A program made the position numbers and the translations under genes. From positions 112,981,054 through 113,045,053 of the forward strand of contig OW121846.1 of NCBI GenBank assembly GCA_933228895.1: a DNA stretch of 64,000 nucleotides, in the 5' to 3' direction. The stretch's first letter is position 1. Every line of letters begins with the position of its first letter. Under the pieces are notes generated by a model, which was not told where the DNA came from, searched no databases, and saw only the letters and a program-made list of their open reading frames with translations. The stretch comes from Platycnemis pennipes. Its lineage: Eukaryota > Arthropoda > Insecta > Odonata > Platycnemididae. Of the stretch, positions 12,600 to 23,760 are shown in pieces.

Positions 12600-12800
12600 A
12601 AACAGCTTTGTTGCTAATGCGGTGTTTCTTGATTTTGAAAAGGCATGCAATACCTAAAGGTATTCCTCACAGATCATGACTTTAGAGGCATATGGAATCA
12701 ATGAGAATATTTTATGTTGAATGGAAGAACTTTAAATGGGTGCGATCGAATGGCCGTTTTAGAAGGTATTTTGTAAAACGTCGATTTAGAAGAAGATTAC
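12600..12800 (+). mobile_element. LINE-A-like RT fragment
   Basis: Frames give AVFLDFEKACNT, a version of the FLDFxKAFDxV core of jockey/CR1-type reverse transcriptases, then LEAYGINENIL, as expected about 20 residues downstream. Stops interrupt it. Confidence 0.6.
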
Positions 12801-13717
12801 AGAAAAAAAGGTCCAATTACTCGATGTTCAAGTAGCTTCAATAATTGCGAATCTACTAGTGTGTGGCAGTTGCAGCGGTGATTCATCTAATGAAGACAAG
12901 TAAAGGTGGCGAAATATTTACTCTATCCAAGATTGAAGAAAATTTATTGAAATTGAACAAATTGAAAACAATTATCCAACACGAATCGACTTCTTCCTAA
13001 GAACTTCCTGGACACCCAGCACGGTTTAAATGTCGTTTTACACGGTCATTGAAACTGCGTTGGTTGCTGTGAGAACACTTGCGCGAGAAAAATTGCGCCG
13101 TCTTCCGTCAAGGCTTCAGTTAAGTTTTCGTTCACCTTGAGAGAGACCAAACCCTCAAGAAGACGAAGTTCTCAGGTTCGAAGACGAAGGTCTCAGATCG
13201 ATGGAGGCTATCCAGCACAAGCAGGAGTGATTAATTGCACTCTTCCCGAGCAGGAGACATTCTGATGGCAGGTGTAGTGTGAATTTTAGTGGAATAGCAT
13301 TTCCAGTCTGAAAAGTTGCATTTACCGAACAAATTATTTCGCCTATTTCCTGTATTGAATTTTTACGCAAGAGTATTACTTTTACTAAGTACCATCAATT
13401 ACTGTTAGAATTTGTTTGGATGGAAACAGCACGTGTCCACCCCATAGTCCACTATGGCCTCGCAAATTTTTCTCGGAAACTTCCCGGAATGCCCGGTCAT
13501 AGTCCATGCATTGCGTTCAGAAATGAAATGGCCTTACTGTACAATTTTTAATGCATTCTCACGCTTGAAAAGAAGTATGAATTTATATTCTGAAAACTAC
13601 TTCTTTCCCGTCATAGTTAATTACACCTTGTAGTAAAATAAGTTTATTAATTGACGAATTTTACTCTCAGGGATTTTTTTTCATATGTTCCATGTTTTTC
13701 GGCTTGCAATAGAAAAG
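12801..13717. other. unassigned sequence
   Basis: No recognisable gene or element. GAAG/GACGAAG strings near 13155-13195 are locally repetitive. Confidence 0.4.
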
Positions 13718-13769
13718 TTTCGATGATCTGAAACAGTCCCCAACCGGGGACTGTTTCAGATCATCGAAA
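13718..13769. repeat. perfect inverted repeat, 24-bp arms, 4-nt loop
   Basis: The left arm 13718-13741 (TTTCGATGATCTG...GTCCCC) and right arm 13746-13769 are exact reverse complements around loop AACC. No T-run, ORF or known element flanks it. Confidence 0.95.
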
Positions 13770-13859
13770 TAACTGATGCGCTAATAACTGATGAGGAAAT
13801 ATCTTTCAATTGGACTTTCGAAATAGAGTCATTGACTGATTACTTTGTTTGGAACCTAG

Positions 13860-14200
13860 ACATACCATAAGAGAGCATAATAGGCAGGATATCAGAGGGA
13901 TAGGTAGGTAAAAGATTTTTGGAGAAGCCTGTAGTGCATGAAGCATGTTTTAACATTACTAACCTATGCATGCTAGGGAAATACAGATAAATATATTTAG
14001 GAAAAACTTTATAACCAATAATAACTTCGTTACTATGTAGACACTAACCATCAAGTTGCACGTGACTCTTATACCTAACACGTTCCGAGGTAGCAGTATC
14101 ATTGTAGCTCTAAGTTGCATGTCAGTAGTGTATGGTTGGTGATCTTCACCCTCTGAATCACACACTTGCGGTGGCTATCACGGTATTATGTAGATGTAAG
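13860..14200 (+). mobile_element. LINE-A 3' tail
   Basis: Shares with 21140-21430, 26215-26630 and 40250-40520 the strings ATAAGAGAGCATA, GTAGTGCATGAAGCATG, TAACCTATGCATGCTAGGGAAAT and a terminal TATGTAGATGTA. In two of those copies RT C-terminal code lies just upstream, which identifies it as a LINE 3' end. Confidence 0.7.
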
Positions 14201-14925
14201 GCAACAACTGGCGGGGGAAAATTGCGCTACTGCGAGAACGCCCGCGACCAAATTAGATCATGCTATAATCTGTTACATGCATTCGCGCAGTTTCCACTTT
14301 TTTCTTCACTAGATGTTGTGGAGGTAGCGACTATGAACACTTGGGTGTAGCGATTAAATAGGTTGTTGGGAACTTAGATGCGTGTTATCATTTGCACTTC
14401 TAAATTTTGATGATGCCTTAAGTGCAATAACATTAGTTGCGCGATTAATCACGATAAGCTTAAACTTTCCTCGTGAAAGACCCCTATCTTGTTAACTTGG
14501 GACAATAGGCATGCGTTCGCTGCATATCTTGCGGGCTAAGTGTACGGGACTAGAGGGTCCACTATTTAGTATAGAATATGGTTTAGAAACATAATTTATA
14601 GTGGTGGTAATAGTTACTTCGCTCACATCCAATCAATTGCTATTTGAAAGATCTTGACGTTATATGGTATATTTACGGTACCACCGCTACTAGAAGGCAT
14701 GTTGTAACTGCAACACTAAGCCGATGATTGCACCGCGTAAAGCTGCCAAGCAAGCGTTCTCGGTATTTACTACGTCGCGGACTTTCGCCGATGACTGCTC
14801 AAAAGAAAGCGACATCAACTTGCTCAGTTTCAATGACCGTGTAAAACGGCCTTAAAGGGTATCTACACGATCGGAGTGGCGGCTGAAGGTCAACGGAGGC
14901 TCCGATGTCCTCACTGAAGCGGCTT
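14201..14925. other. unassigned sequence
   Basis: Nothing recognised on either strand. Confidence 0.4.
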
Positions 14926-14929
14926 AGCC

Positions 14930-15210
14930 TCTGATTTGTGTCTACCACTCGATGCCAAATCTTCACGATCGGTCAGGAGGATCATTAGGAGCGTAAAAGT
15001 GGGGCAGTTCAAACAGTTCAAATATCCAAGGTTTGCATCCTCGATGCGCATCAGTGTGTGGGGAATGAGGTGGCGAAGAACGGGTGAACCCTGGCGTACA
15101 CCCATGTTGCTACTAATGACGCCGTGAAGCCGCGGTGCGAAAAGGAACTGGACTCCGTGAGGAATCTTTGCTCTCAGTTCCGCAGCCTTTGTGGAGTCTG
15201 GTGGCGGCAT
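14930..15210 (-). mobile_element. LINE RT fragment with GVRQGSP
   Basis: The minus-strand frame contains NMGVRQGSPV (about 15081-15110), the conserved GVRQGxP motif of non-LTR reverse transcriptases, followed at the right distance by LMILLTDREDLASSG, probably a shifted remnant of the ADD-LLA region. Lineage uncertain. Confidence 0.5.
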
Positions 15211-15989
15211 GAAGCTGACGGTTTTTCAGCTTGGCACCTAGATCGGATGGATTGTTGGGAGCTGAGGGGAAGGCATGGACGAGAGGCAAAGCCTGGTCCG
15301 TGGGGGCGACGAAGCTGCAGTTTTGGACCACAGGAAGGTGTTGAATCTGCGTCGAGTGCCCCTGAACCGCTAGCGTTTTCACTATGTGTGTGAGACACCG
15401 GGAGCAAACAAGAAAGAATCGGACAGACTATTCAGCGTAGGCATAGAAGGAAAGAGAAAAACCACATAAAAAGGAGGATCATACAAATAACGAAGGGAAT
15501 AAATAGGTCAAGTGATGGGTCACCGGGGGCATTATTAAGTGATAAAAAGTGCCAAGAAAGTCACAGATTAGGAAGAGTAGTTCTGGAATAGTACCTAGTT
15601 GGCTTAATTAAAAAAAAATAAAGTAGCTGAATTTCACCTCCGTCTTAGATGCAGATATAAACTTAAGGACTGAAAGCTGGCTTTAGAAGAATGTGTCAGG
15701 CAATGAAGTATTCCCGAAATCGTTAAAATTTACAGAGATGATGGAGTCAGCATAAACGGAGGAGAGGTTTTCGTAGCATTGAGGAGTCCGAGCGTCAATG
15801 GATGAGAACCATTTTCCGATGGAAATGTAGGAAATATTTGGTGCTCCGTTAAAAGTAAACAAGCCAAAACTATATTCGTAGGTGCATATTATAGCCTACC
15901 GAATGGTAACGCCAATCCATTGGTGGAACTAGAGTCAGAGATAGGCACACTGCTTTCTCGGAGCAATAATAGGGGTATAATAATAATGT
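15211..15989. other. unassigned sequence
   Basis: Overlapping ORFs under 90 codons on both strands; no domain recognised. The last part may be an eroded upstream portion of the LINE-B copy that follows. Confidence 0.35.
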
Positions 15990-16853
15990 CGGGGAATAAT
16001 AATGAGGAGAAAATTAGCATGCTGTGATTCGCCGACGACATAGCAGTCATGGCAGAAACAGAAGGAGATTTAAAGAAGACAAAAGGAAATAATGGAACTA
16101 ACAATAGCCAGAAGAACAAAAGAAGCTAGGACAAATGTTTAGCTTAGAAAACAAAAAATCAAGGAAGTGGAAGAGTTCTGTTACCGGGGAAGCCGAGTAA
16201 CCAGCGATGGATGAAGCAAAAGAGAAATTGCCAGTAGAATTGCCCAGGCGAAAAGGGCATTTTATCAAAAGAAGATCCTGCTTACAGCTGCAAATACAAG
16301 CGTGGAAATGAGAAAAAATTTCATTAGAACATACATCTGGAGCATTCCACTATATGGAAACGAAGCATGGACGACAACTGCAACTGGGGAGTCAAGGTTG
16401 GAAGCATTTGAAATGCGGTGCTACCTAAGAATGATGAAGATAGAATGGATCGACCGAGTGACAAACGAAGAAGTCTTAAGAAGAGTGGGAGAAGAGAAAT
16501 GTCTAATGAAAACCTTACAAAAAAGACGGGACAACTTAATCGCCCATATCTTAAGACACGACGGCCTGATGAAGACAACCGTCGAGGGGAAAGTGAACTG
16601 GAAGAATGAAAAAGGCAGGCCTCGTATGAGATATATGAAGCAAGTTTTGAAGGACGTAAAAGAGAAAAATTACGTTGATATGAAATGGTTGGCCGAGAGA
16701 AGAATCAAGTGGAGGGCTGCGTCAATACCAATCCTAGGATTGATTTCCGATGATGATGAGGTTTCTCCGGGATCCCAGAGAAATATTTCAATATTCCTGG
16801 CGAAAGAACGGAAAGAAGGAGAACTAAACGCCTTAGATTTTCTCACTCGGTAG
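15990..16853 (+). mobile_element. LINE-B reverse transcriptase, best preserved copy
   Basis: A frame at about 16028 gives FADDIAVMAETEGDLKK (catalytic ADD). Around 16165 EVEEFCYRGSRVTSDG precedes a long open frame (16302-16853) with YGNEAWTT, MMKIEWIDRVTNEEVLRRVGEE, LIAHILRHDGLM, GRPRMRYMKQVLKDV and a 3' AATCCTAGGATTGAT end. This is the finger/C-terminal part of an arthropod LINE RT lineage. The 5' part with endonuclease is missing, and a frameshift separates the FADD part from the long frame. Confidence 0.85.
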
Positions 16854-16860
16854 CAACTCA

Positions 16861-18040
16861 CTCTTTCGCAGCGTCAATAAATTACTAGGGAGGACTGTGA
16901 TTTGAGTTGGCTTCTAAGCGTCTATAAAGAATTCGCCACGAATACGCGACCGCGCAACTGCGGGATGGAAATGTAACGGTGCAAAAAGAATTAAGTGAAA
17001 AAATGTGATAGGATGTGAGTGTGCCGAAGCAAGATAAGGTTCTAGAAAAGAAAATGATGGCAATGCACCCAGGTGTATTTTTTGACAGTCTAGAATATTA
17101 ACTGAATTAAAAGTTACTGATTTTAAAAGTTTTCTAACTTTCGTACTGCATGTCCATTAAGGCTATTAATAGCTGCTTTTGCTAAGTAAGTTCTAGGAAT
17201 TCCGTTAGTCGAGTTTCTTTGGCTGCAATTGCTTATTGCGAGTGAATTTCGGCAAAAAAAGCTTTCGGCCACTGAGAGTATTACGGAGGGAGAGGAATGT
17301 GATTACTGCAGCGAAAGAGTATTCATCCGCTTGACCATGACTATGAGAAAAAAATGGCTCGCAGTTGTCTTGCACCGTTGGCATTCGAGGTCAGTAACGT
17401 GACCAGTGTAGGTTCAGATGATCTCGCACAACTAATTCCTTAAGAGCCACCCTGTTGTCATATTATACTGTCAATGGCCTTTAATTTAATCATTTAGGAA
17501 TTAATGAGAGGATCCGACCACTGCACGGACTCGGAGCCAAATTTGTTGACCCTCAACTTCTTTCGCTTCGGAGCCCCCTGAATCGTTGAAAAGTTGACAA
17601 TACATACCAAATAATTTGAAAAAGTGACATAAAAATACTCTGCTCTCGATAAAGATTCAACTACCGACCTTCGCGTTATGAGGACAATAATGTAGGACCA
17701 AGGTGATATGATCCGGATGTTTCAAAAGGTAGACCACGCGAAGCTGAAGAACAGAGCAGGGCCAATTGGTTAAGGAAAAAATGAGTTAATTCAAAATTAT
17801 AAAAAAATCTAGAGCATTAGCAAAGATGACATGTCGGCTAACGTTAGCAAGAGTAAAAACAGGCGAATATATAGAGAGAATTCATAAAACGTTTTGGTCG
17901 ATGTGTGAGAGGTTCAAGGAAATAGGATCATGATACACACACTTAAAGGTGATGAAGGAATTGTGATCATGAAGTAATTTAGAAAAAGCCAATTCTTTAT
18001 AAACCTTCTCCAAAGGCGCTTTTAACACGTGCTCATAAAA
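16861..18040. other. unassigned sequence
   Basis: No recognisable gene. A weak FQKVDHAKL string near 17720 might be RT debris but is too short to call. Confidence 0.35.
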
Positions 18041-18043
18041 TGG

Positions 18044-18640
18044 GGGCCTTTACTCGGAACCGAAACCCAAAATTATTGCGCGAATCAGAAGTCCTTACTT
18101 TCGAGACATGTGAAAGATAATGGGGGCGTTTACTCGGAACCGAAATCGCAATTTTGTACACGAAATCGTTATATGGAAAAAAATAGAATTTTAGTGAAAA
18201 AATTAATCTTCTAACCACAACCATTCACTCATAAATCAAAAATTAAAATAAGCAAAAGGTGACGCCCACCGAAAAAGCTGCTGTGATGGCATCGACGTCA
18301 TTTTCCTCCCATCCTTGACTGATTTTCGTGGAAGCGAAGGGAGTGGAGGGGGGTTCTGGGAAGGTCTGCTCACACAGATGCTGTCGCAACTGTCCTATTG
18401 GCAGAGTCAGCTGTGTCCCCCCATTGCGATAAGACAAAGTAGCTTCGCGGGTTCAGTTGTGATTGGACGAAGTAGATACACGTCAGAGGTCGCACCACGC
18501 CCACTTTTCCGAAAGGGTTAAAAACATCAGTTTTTCGCCGCTTATAACTCGAGAAATAATTGACGGATCAAAAAACGGAAAAATATGGGTCTTTTTATTT
18601 TACAAACTCTATCAGATTCGGCAATAAAAAAATATGGTAA
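18044..18640. repeat. ~580-bp dispersed repeat, copy 1
   Basis: From about 18063 to 18637 this matches 62873-63441 in the same orientation at high identity, with shared blocks such as GAATCAGAAGTCCTTACTTT, GCAAAAGGTGACGCCCACCG and TTGTGATTGGACGAAGTAGA. Copy 1 carries an extra partial unit: GGGGGC(C/G)TTTACTCGGAACC occurs at 18044 and again 79 bp later. There is no coding potential and no obvious TIR. Confidence 0.85.
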
Positions 18641-19200
18641 ACGAACCCATTCTCCCGCAATACCGCAAAATACCTTCAGCCAACAAATGCTCTGATAGCC
18701 ACACATTATATCATCTTCAGATCGTCAGGTTCAAATAAAAAATCAGTAGTGGAAGTTATATTCATTTTTCATTTCATCCCCAATGGATAATTTCCACACA
18801 ATGAAGCCTGACAGTTTCCTTTATATCACATGAAATTGGCTCTTGGCGCAATATTTCACGATTAACCCGTGAGATATAATACTTATAAGATATTATGCAT
18901 ATAAATTCCTTAGTGCTGGTTTGTCCATTTTTACTGCTCTCATGTTCCTTTTTCTCCTCCAAATTCTAAAGTGTCATCTCCCCTGAGACACGGACTCGGA
19001 CTATGGAAGTAAGCCTATAATCACCATTCACGGCTTTGCCCATTTCGGCTGTGGTAGGAGTTACAGATCAGGAAGATGACAATATGGATGATGGGTTGTT
19101 TTCTATAAGGCAAGGGATAAAATGCTGAGCAAGGAAAGATTCGAATGTTGGTGTTAGTGAAAGATGCTTTAGGAGTCATAGGTTATTTTGTTTAGGATGT
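18641..19200. other. unassigned AT-rich sequence
   Basis: Nothing recognised. Confidence 0.4.
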
Positions 19201-19759
19201 ACGGTGGATTAGTGTAGATAGGTTATTTTGTTGGGGTGGGATAACTGGAAGAGGCTTGAGCCTGAAGGTGGTGATAATATGTAGGAGTTGATGGGAAGAT
19301 GGTTCATCAAGGTGAGGAAGAAGGTTTGGGAGCTGCGAGGCACCTCTGCCAGGGCCAACGTGGAAAGCACCGCGGGAATTGGGAATTCGGGGACTTTAGT
19401 CATGGTTGGTGTTGGATTCGTCTAATTTTAGCTTTTCATAGATGTCTGGGGGCATTTGGAATTCCTGTAACCATGGAATATTGGAAGGGAAAGGTTTGAA
19501 TGGAAGGTGCAGTGAGTCTGTGTGGGTGATTTAAAAGGGAGATGAGGAAGACCAGTTTTGGTTCGGGAGTTGCAGAGGGGAGCATATTGTTGGGGTTTTT
19601 GAGTTTGCCAGGTGGAAGGGATCAGAAAGGGAGATAAGTTAGCTGGTGGAGTGTTTAATGGTAAACTTGTAACTCAGGAGGGATTTATCTTTTACAGAGC
19701 GACCGGTGGGGGTTTTTAATTCTTGATAGATTCTGGCATAAATCAAGAAAAACGGTGGA
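19201..19759 (-). other. possible downstream part of the LINE-C copy
   Basis: Purine-rich on the plus strand, and the minus-strand frames are Ser/Pro/Leu-rich (64-codon ORF 19209-19403). It is contiguous with the LINE-C RT fragment, but no motif is identifiable. Confidence 0.25.
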
Positions 19760-20250
19760 CGTAGTCATTTTTATAGTGGAATCCAGATGAAATAAATTCT
19801 TTGTTTTTCTCTTTGTTTGATGGGTCGTTGGTGTCCTAGTGGCAAAACCGAACTGCTCCGGGTGAAAGAGGCGGATGTTAAGTTCATGAAGGTGGTTAAG
19901 TAAAATACGTTCAAGTAATTTGAAAAAGGAGTTGGTTGAAGATATGGAGGAATTCTGTGAGGAATCTGTGAGGAATTGCGGAGTTTAGGGAGCTTGATGA
20001 TGGACGATTTACAACTGTCTGGGAAATAGGAAGAGGAAAGGCAGGCATTAAAGGTATCTAAGATCTGAGTTTTAAGGGGAATAATTTGATGCATCTAGGA
20101 GGGATGCCATCAAGTCCTGAAGAACATTTGCTGGGAAGACTGGAAATGATTTGGTTAAGTTCGGAAAGGGAACGGTACAAAAAGGCTTAGGAATAGTTAA
20201 CAGTTGGAGGGATTAGCCTGTGGAAATGATTAGTTCGGCGTCAGGATCTT
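19760..20250 (-). mobile_element. LINE-C (jockey-like) RT N-terminal fragment
   Basis: The minus-strand frame 19771-20094 contains QILDTFNACLSSSYFPDS, then KSSIIKLPK and degraded equivalents of SYRPISLLPT and LLNHL. This is the order of motifs at the start of jockey-type RT domains. Frameshifts are needed after KLPK. Confidence 0.6.
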
Positions 20251-20704
20251 CCTCTGGCTGTCGGGCACATGCTTAGCGCTTTTTGTCGGCAAAAACTTCA
20301 ACACGCTTAGCGTCTATGCCCAAGGTGTTATTGTTTTATATGGAAGAAGGTGTGGTTGTGTTTTGTGAGGTACGAGCAAGTTTCAAAGGGAATTGCTTGC
20401 TGTAGATAGTGTGGAATTTTTTTATTCCATGAATGTTTTCTGAAGTTTTTCATCTCGTATTTACGAAGTTTGCTAATGGGATTACATTTAGATTGGTATT
20501 TGTTATTTCTGGTGTGTTGGAATAGTGGGCGGGCTCTGTTTTTATGCTTGATAAGCCTGAGGATATGGATTGGAACTTGGAAGGGCTGAGTACTGGATTT
20601 ATATTAGGTTTGTTTTGGGAGACTCTACTCTAAATACTTATCGCCTCGAAGCAAATAAAATATTTAGCGCTGAATTTATCAAACATTCAAGCGTCACCAT
20701 CACT

Positions 20705-21430
20705 GAGGAGATGCCATGGGGGAAAAATCACAGGTAGCAAGCCGTAGATTAGGATTCGTGAAAAGGGTTATAGGAAAAAGCGATGACAGAGTACGGGAAA
20801 GATGCTCTTTAACACTTTCCAGACTTCATTTAGAATATGCCGCTAGTATATGCGATGCATACGAGGTAGGTATGATAAAGGAAGCGTAGGAAGTTAGGTA
20901 TCATATCGGCGCGTGTGCAAAGGATATCAGCAAAATATGTTAAAGGTCCGTACGATAATTGTGTTACGAGTTCTACACAAGAACTAGAATGAGAATTACC
21001 ATCAGAACGGATGTTACAATTTAGGATAAACCTTTTAAGTAAATTCGAAGCTGATACGTTTGCAAATGAAATTAGAAATATATTGAGAAGCCCTGCGTAT
21101 TATGCTAGATTTGATCATATTAACTATGTTTGAGGGATAGATTGTCGTACCGATGGATTTAAAATGTCATTTTTTCCCGCGTAGGTACCATAAGGGAACA
21201 TACGTAATAGGCAGCATAGTAAATGGAGAGAAAGGTGAAATATTATTAGAGTAATCTGTAGTGGGTACATAAAGCATGTTTGAACATTAGTATTCCATGC
21301 ATGCTAGGAAAATATTTTAGAGATTTATTAGGGATTAATATTTTCAGATAAATGCTTTTCTAACCATGTTGCAGGTTTTGTGATCTTCAACCTCGTGGTT
21401 ACTTGCAGGGTATTCGTAGATGTATATGAA
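20705..21430 (+). mobile_element. LINE-A RT C-terminus plus 3' tail
   Basis: Frames give SQVASRRLGFVKRVI and LSRLHLEYAASICDAYEVGM, the RKLGFLRR...LEYAS-VWDPY block found after the RT core in jockey/CR1-type LINEs, followed by the shared LINE-A tail (from about 21140) ending near GTAGATGTATATG at 21417. Confidence 0.7.
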
Positions 21431-22204
21431 AATTACGTATGAAAAGAACACGCCATTAACATGGAAGGGGAACCGGAAGACGAAAATGTTATGAAAACCG
21501 GGAAAAACGGCCATGTAGGTACTTCCATAGAAAGCTTTGAATGCAGTGCTCAAGGCTGTAATAGTTTTGCTGACTGTTCTCTAAGCAATCAAGGAAACGA
21601 CAATAACGAAAAACACATTTATTGCTCAATAGCTCTCTTTTGTTACGGCAGACGGTTCAACATAGATCAACAAGCATGCGGTTTAATTGAAACCAACAAA
21701 TAGTTAACGCTACCATGAATACTATACGTGCGTTCTAGCTTTCTACGCCACCTGTACAGACCCACAATTGAAATCTCTCCCACTCTCTCCACTGAGGAAT
21801 GCAGGCGACAGCCCTTCGTTCATCCCTCCGCCTCGGATGGAGCTGACAAGTGCAAGGCGGTGGTTTGCGCAAGGCGCACCGAAGAGTGAAGTGCATGCGC
21901 GGCAGCAGAGTAGTCAACGTGATGGTGGGCTCTTTCTAGCCCAAATCCTTCACTAATGTTACCCTATCAAATCTTTGTTTGTCTTGATACTTACAGGAAT
22001 GTTATTGTCCATTTATTGAATTAAAAAGAGCACAGCGGAAACTTGTTTTTTTCAAAATAACGTGAAAATTATATAGCTTGTGTCAAAAATTTATAACGAG
22101 ATCTCAGATGGGGGTGACCATCAGACATACCACCAGATTAGATAATCTCTTGACTAATTCAATTCGAATTTTTTTTCCAAATCATACAAAACCTATTAAA
22201 ACTG
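21431..22204. other. unassigned sequence
   Basis: An 80-codon plus-strand ORF (21461-21703) with several cysteines has no recognisable family. 21760-21920 is relatively CpG-rich. Confidence 0.35.
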
Positions 22205-22560
22205 TCTATATCTATATCTTCATACGAAGACGCCTCGAGGGTGTGTGGCAGGGGTGAGTTATCACCAAGCATGCACTACATAGATGAGTTACTAAAGCTT
22301 AAATTTAAACTTCAGTTACATATTACCTACTAATTGTGCGATTACTATGAATTTCATACGGGACACATTTATCAAGTTCCACTTTTCACCCAACATGCAA
22401 GGAAGCATCTGAGGAGTACTACATGCATGCATTGCATATATGCTCATGCAGACATGCTTAAATCCACCCAAATATTATCTCTGTTCTTGCATATTACAAT
22501 CAGTTTGATTAGCAACAAAATACGAGAGATACTGACAGTCCAACGGATAGAATGAAAACG
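22205..22560 (-). mobile_element. LINE-A 3' tail, inverted
   Basis: The plus strand reads GAGGGTGTGTGGCAGGGGTGAG, trimmed here, followed by TTATCACCAAGCATGCACTAC, which matches the reverse complement of the LINE-A tails at 14.1 and 40.4 kb. The distal limit is uncertain. Confidence 0.5.
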
Positions 22561-23639
22561 TCATAGTTTAACTCGTGGCATCATGACAAATACCATGAAA
22601 AACAGTAGAAGTAGAGCCTAATTAGTGGAGTATTTGTAGAAACATCTTCATGTTGTTTCCCTTACAGTTTACCTGCCATTATATCAACATCTTCACACTC
22701 TTGTGAATAATAGCGTACCCCACTATCACACGCAGAGTTATTGCGCAGAACCCAATGCATGTGAGGACAACATACTTGCTGAAGAGTGTATCTGATCTGG
22801 ACACCCGAGTACAGGCTCACAGGGCACTTTGTTTAGGCAACCGTCGAAGCTTTTTACGGAGCGGATAGAATCTTACCGCGAGTTCCTCTTCCACGAACGG
22901 CGACGTCGCCGCTGTCTTAAGTGTCATATTCCAAGTCGGTGCTATATCCGTGGGGAGCAAGAGTGAGTGGAGGGAAAAAGGAAAAGCTTGCAGTTCGGCA
23001 TTGGCGTGCTCTGACCTCTGGTTAGCGCGTTAGGTGATTCACATCCCGTCTCTCCACTTAACTACTGTCATTAACTGCGCTCCACACAGCACCTAGGTCG
23101 GGACCAAGATTCCTCTGCCAAAACTCTGCCTCCTCCATATTTTTGAGCCTCGTGTTGGGAGGCGAGCGATTTGCCCATCCACCACGTCATCATGGACCAC
23201 TGAGGGCGCATTTCAAGATCCCAGAGCGGAACGTTGCACATTCAAATTGGAACGGATTTGAAACCTCGTTGCTGTCGCCATTCACTTCAGCAGAGTTTTT
23301 TAACCTAATACCACCAATTGTCATTTCAAGCACAAATGTGGACTTCGATTTGAAGTTGTGAAATACTTTTCATTGCTTTAATGAATAAACTGTTTCACAA
23401 TCACAAAACACCGCATTATCATCAGCGACTGAAAACAAGAATGAAAGCAGCAATTCTGAAAGTTCATAATATGCATTCTGATGAATGATCTGCGGGAGAA
23501 AACAGGAAGAACGCAGCAGACTTCCTGTTGGCTTAAGAAATTTTATAGTTTCTTGGATCATTTACAGATCACACGGTTGAACGTCATTAAAGTGCTGTGT
23601 TTACTATATGTGGCATCAGACAATAAGTTAGACAAACGC
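22561..23639. other. unassigned sequence
   Basis: No recognisable gene or element; 22880-23230 is somewhat GC-richer. Confidence 0.4.
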
Positions 23640-23760
23640 TAAATTCACTGCCCCGGATCGGTAAGAACCAACTCGGCGGTATTCAAACCCGCGATCTTTG
23701 CAATACCGTACCAAGGTCATCCGGACATCCGGAAATCCGGACATCGAGTCCGTGACTTAA
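23640..23760 (-). mobile_element. possible tRNA-derived SINE fragment
   Basis: The minus strand has GGGTTTGAATACC (23679-23691), a B-box-like string with one irregular base, and a tRNA-like upstream region. Weak. Confidence 0.3.
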
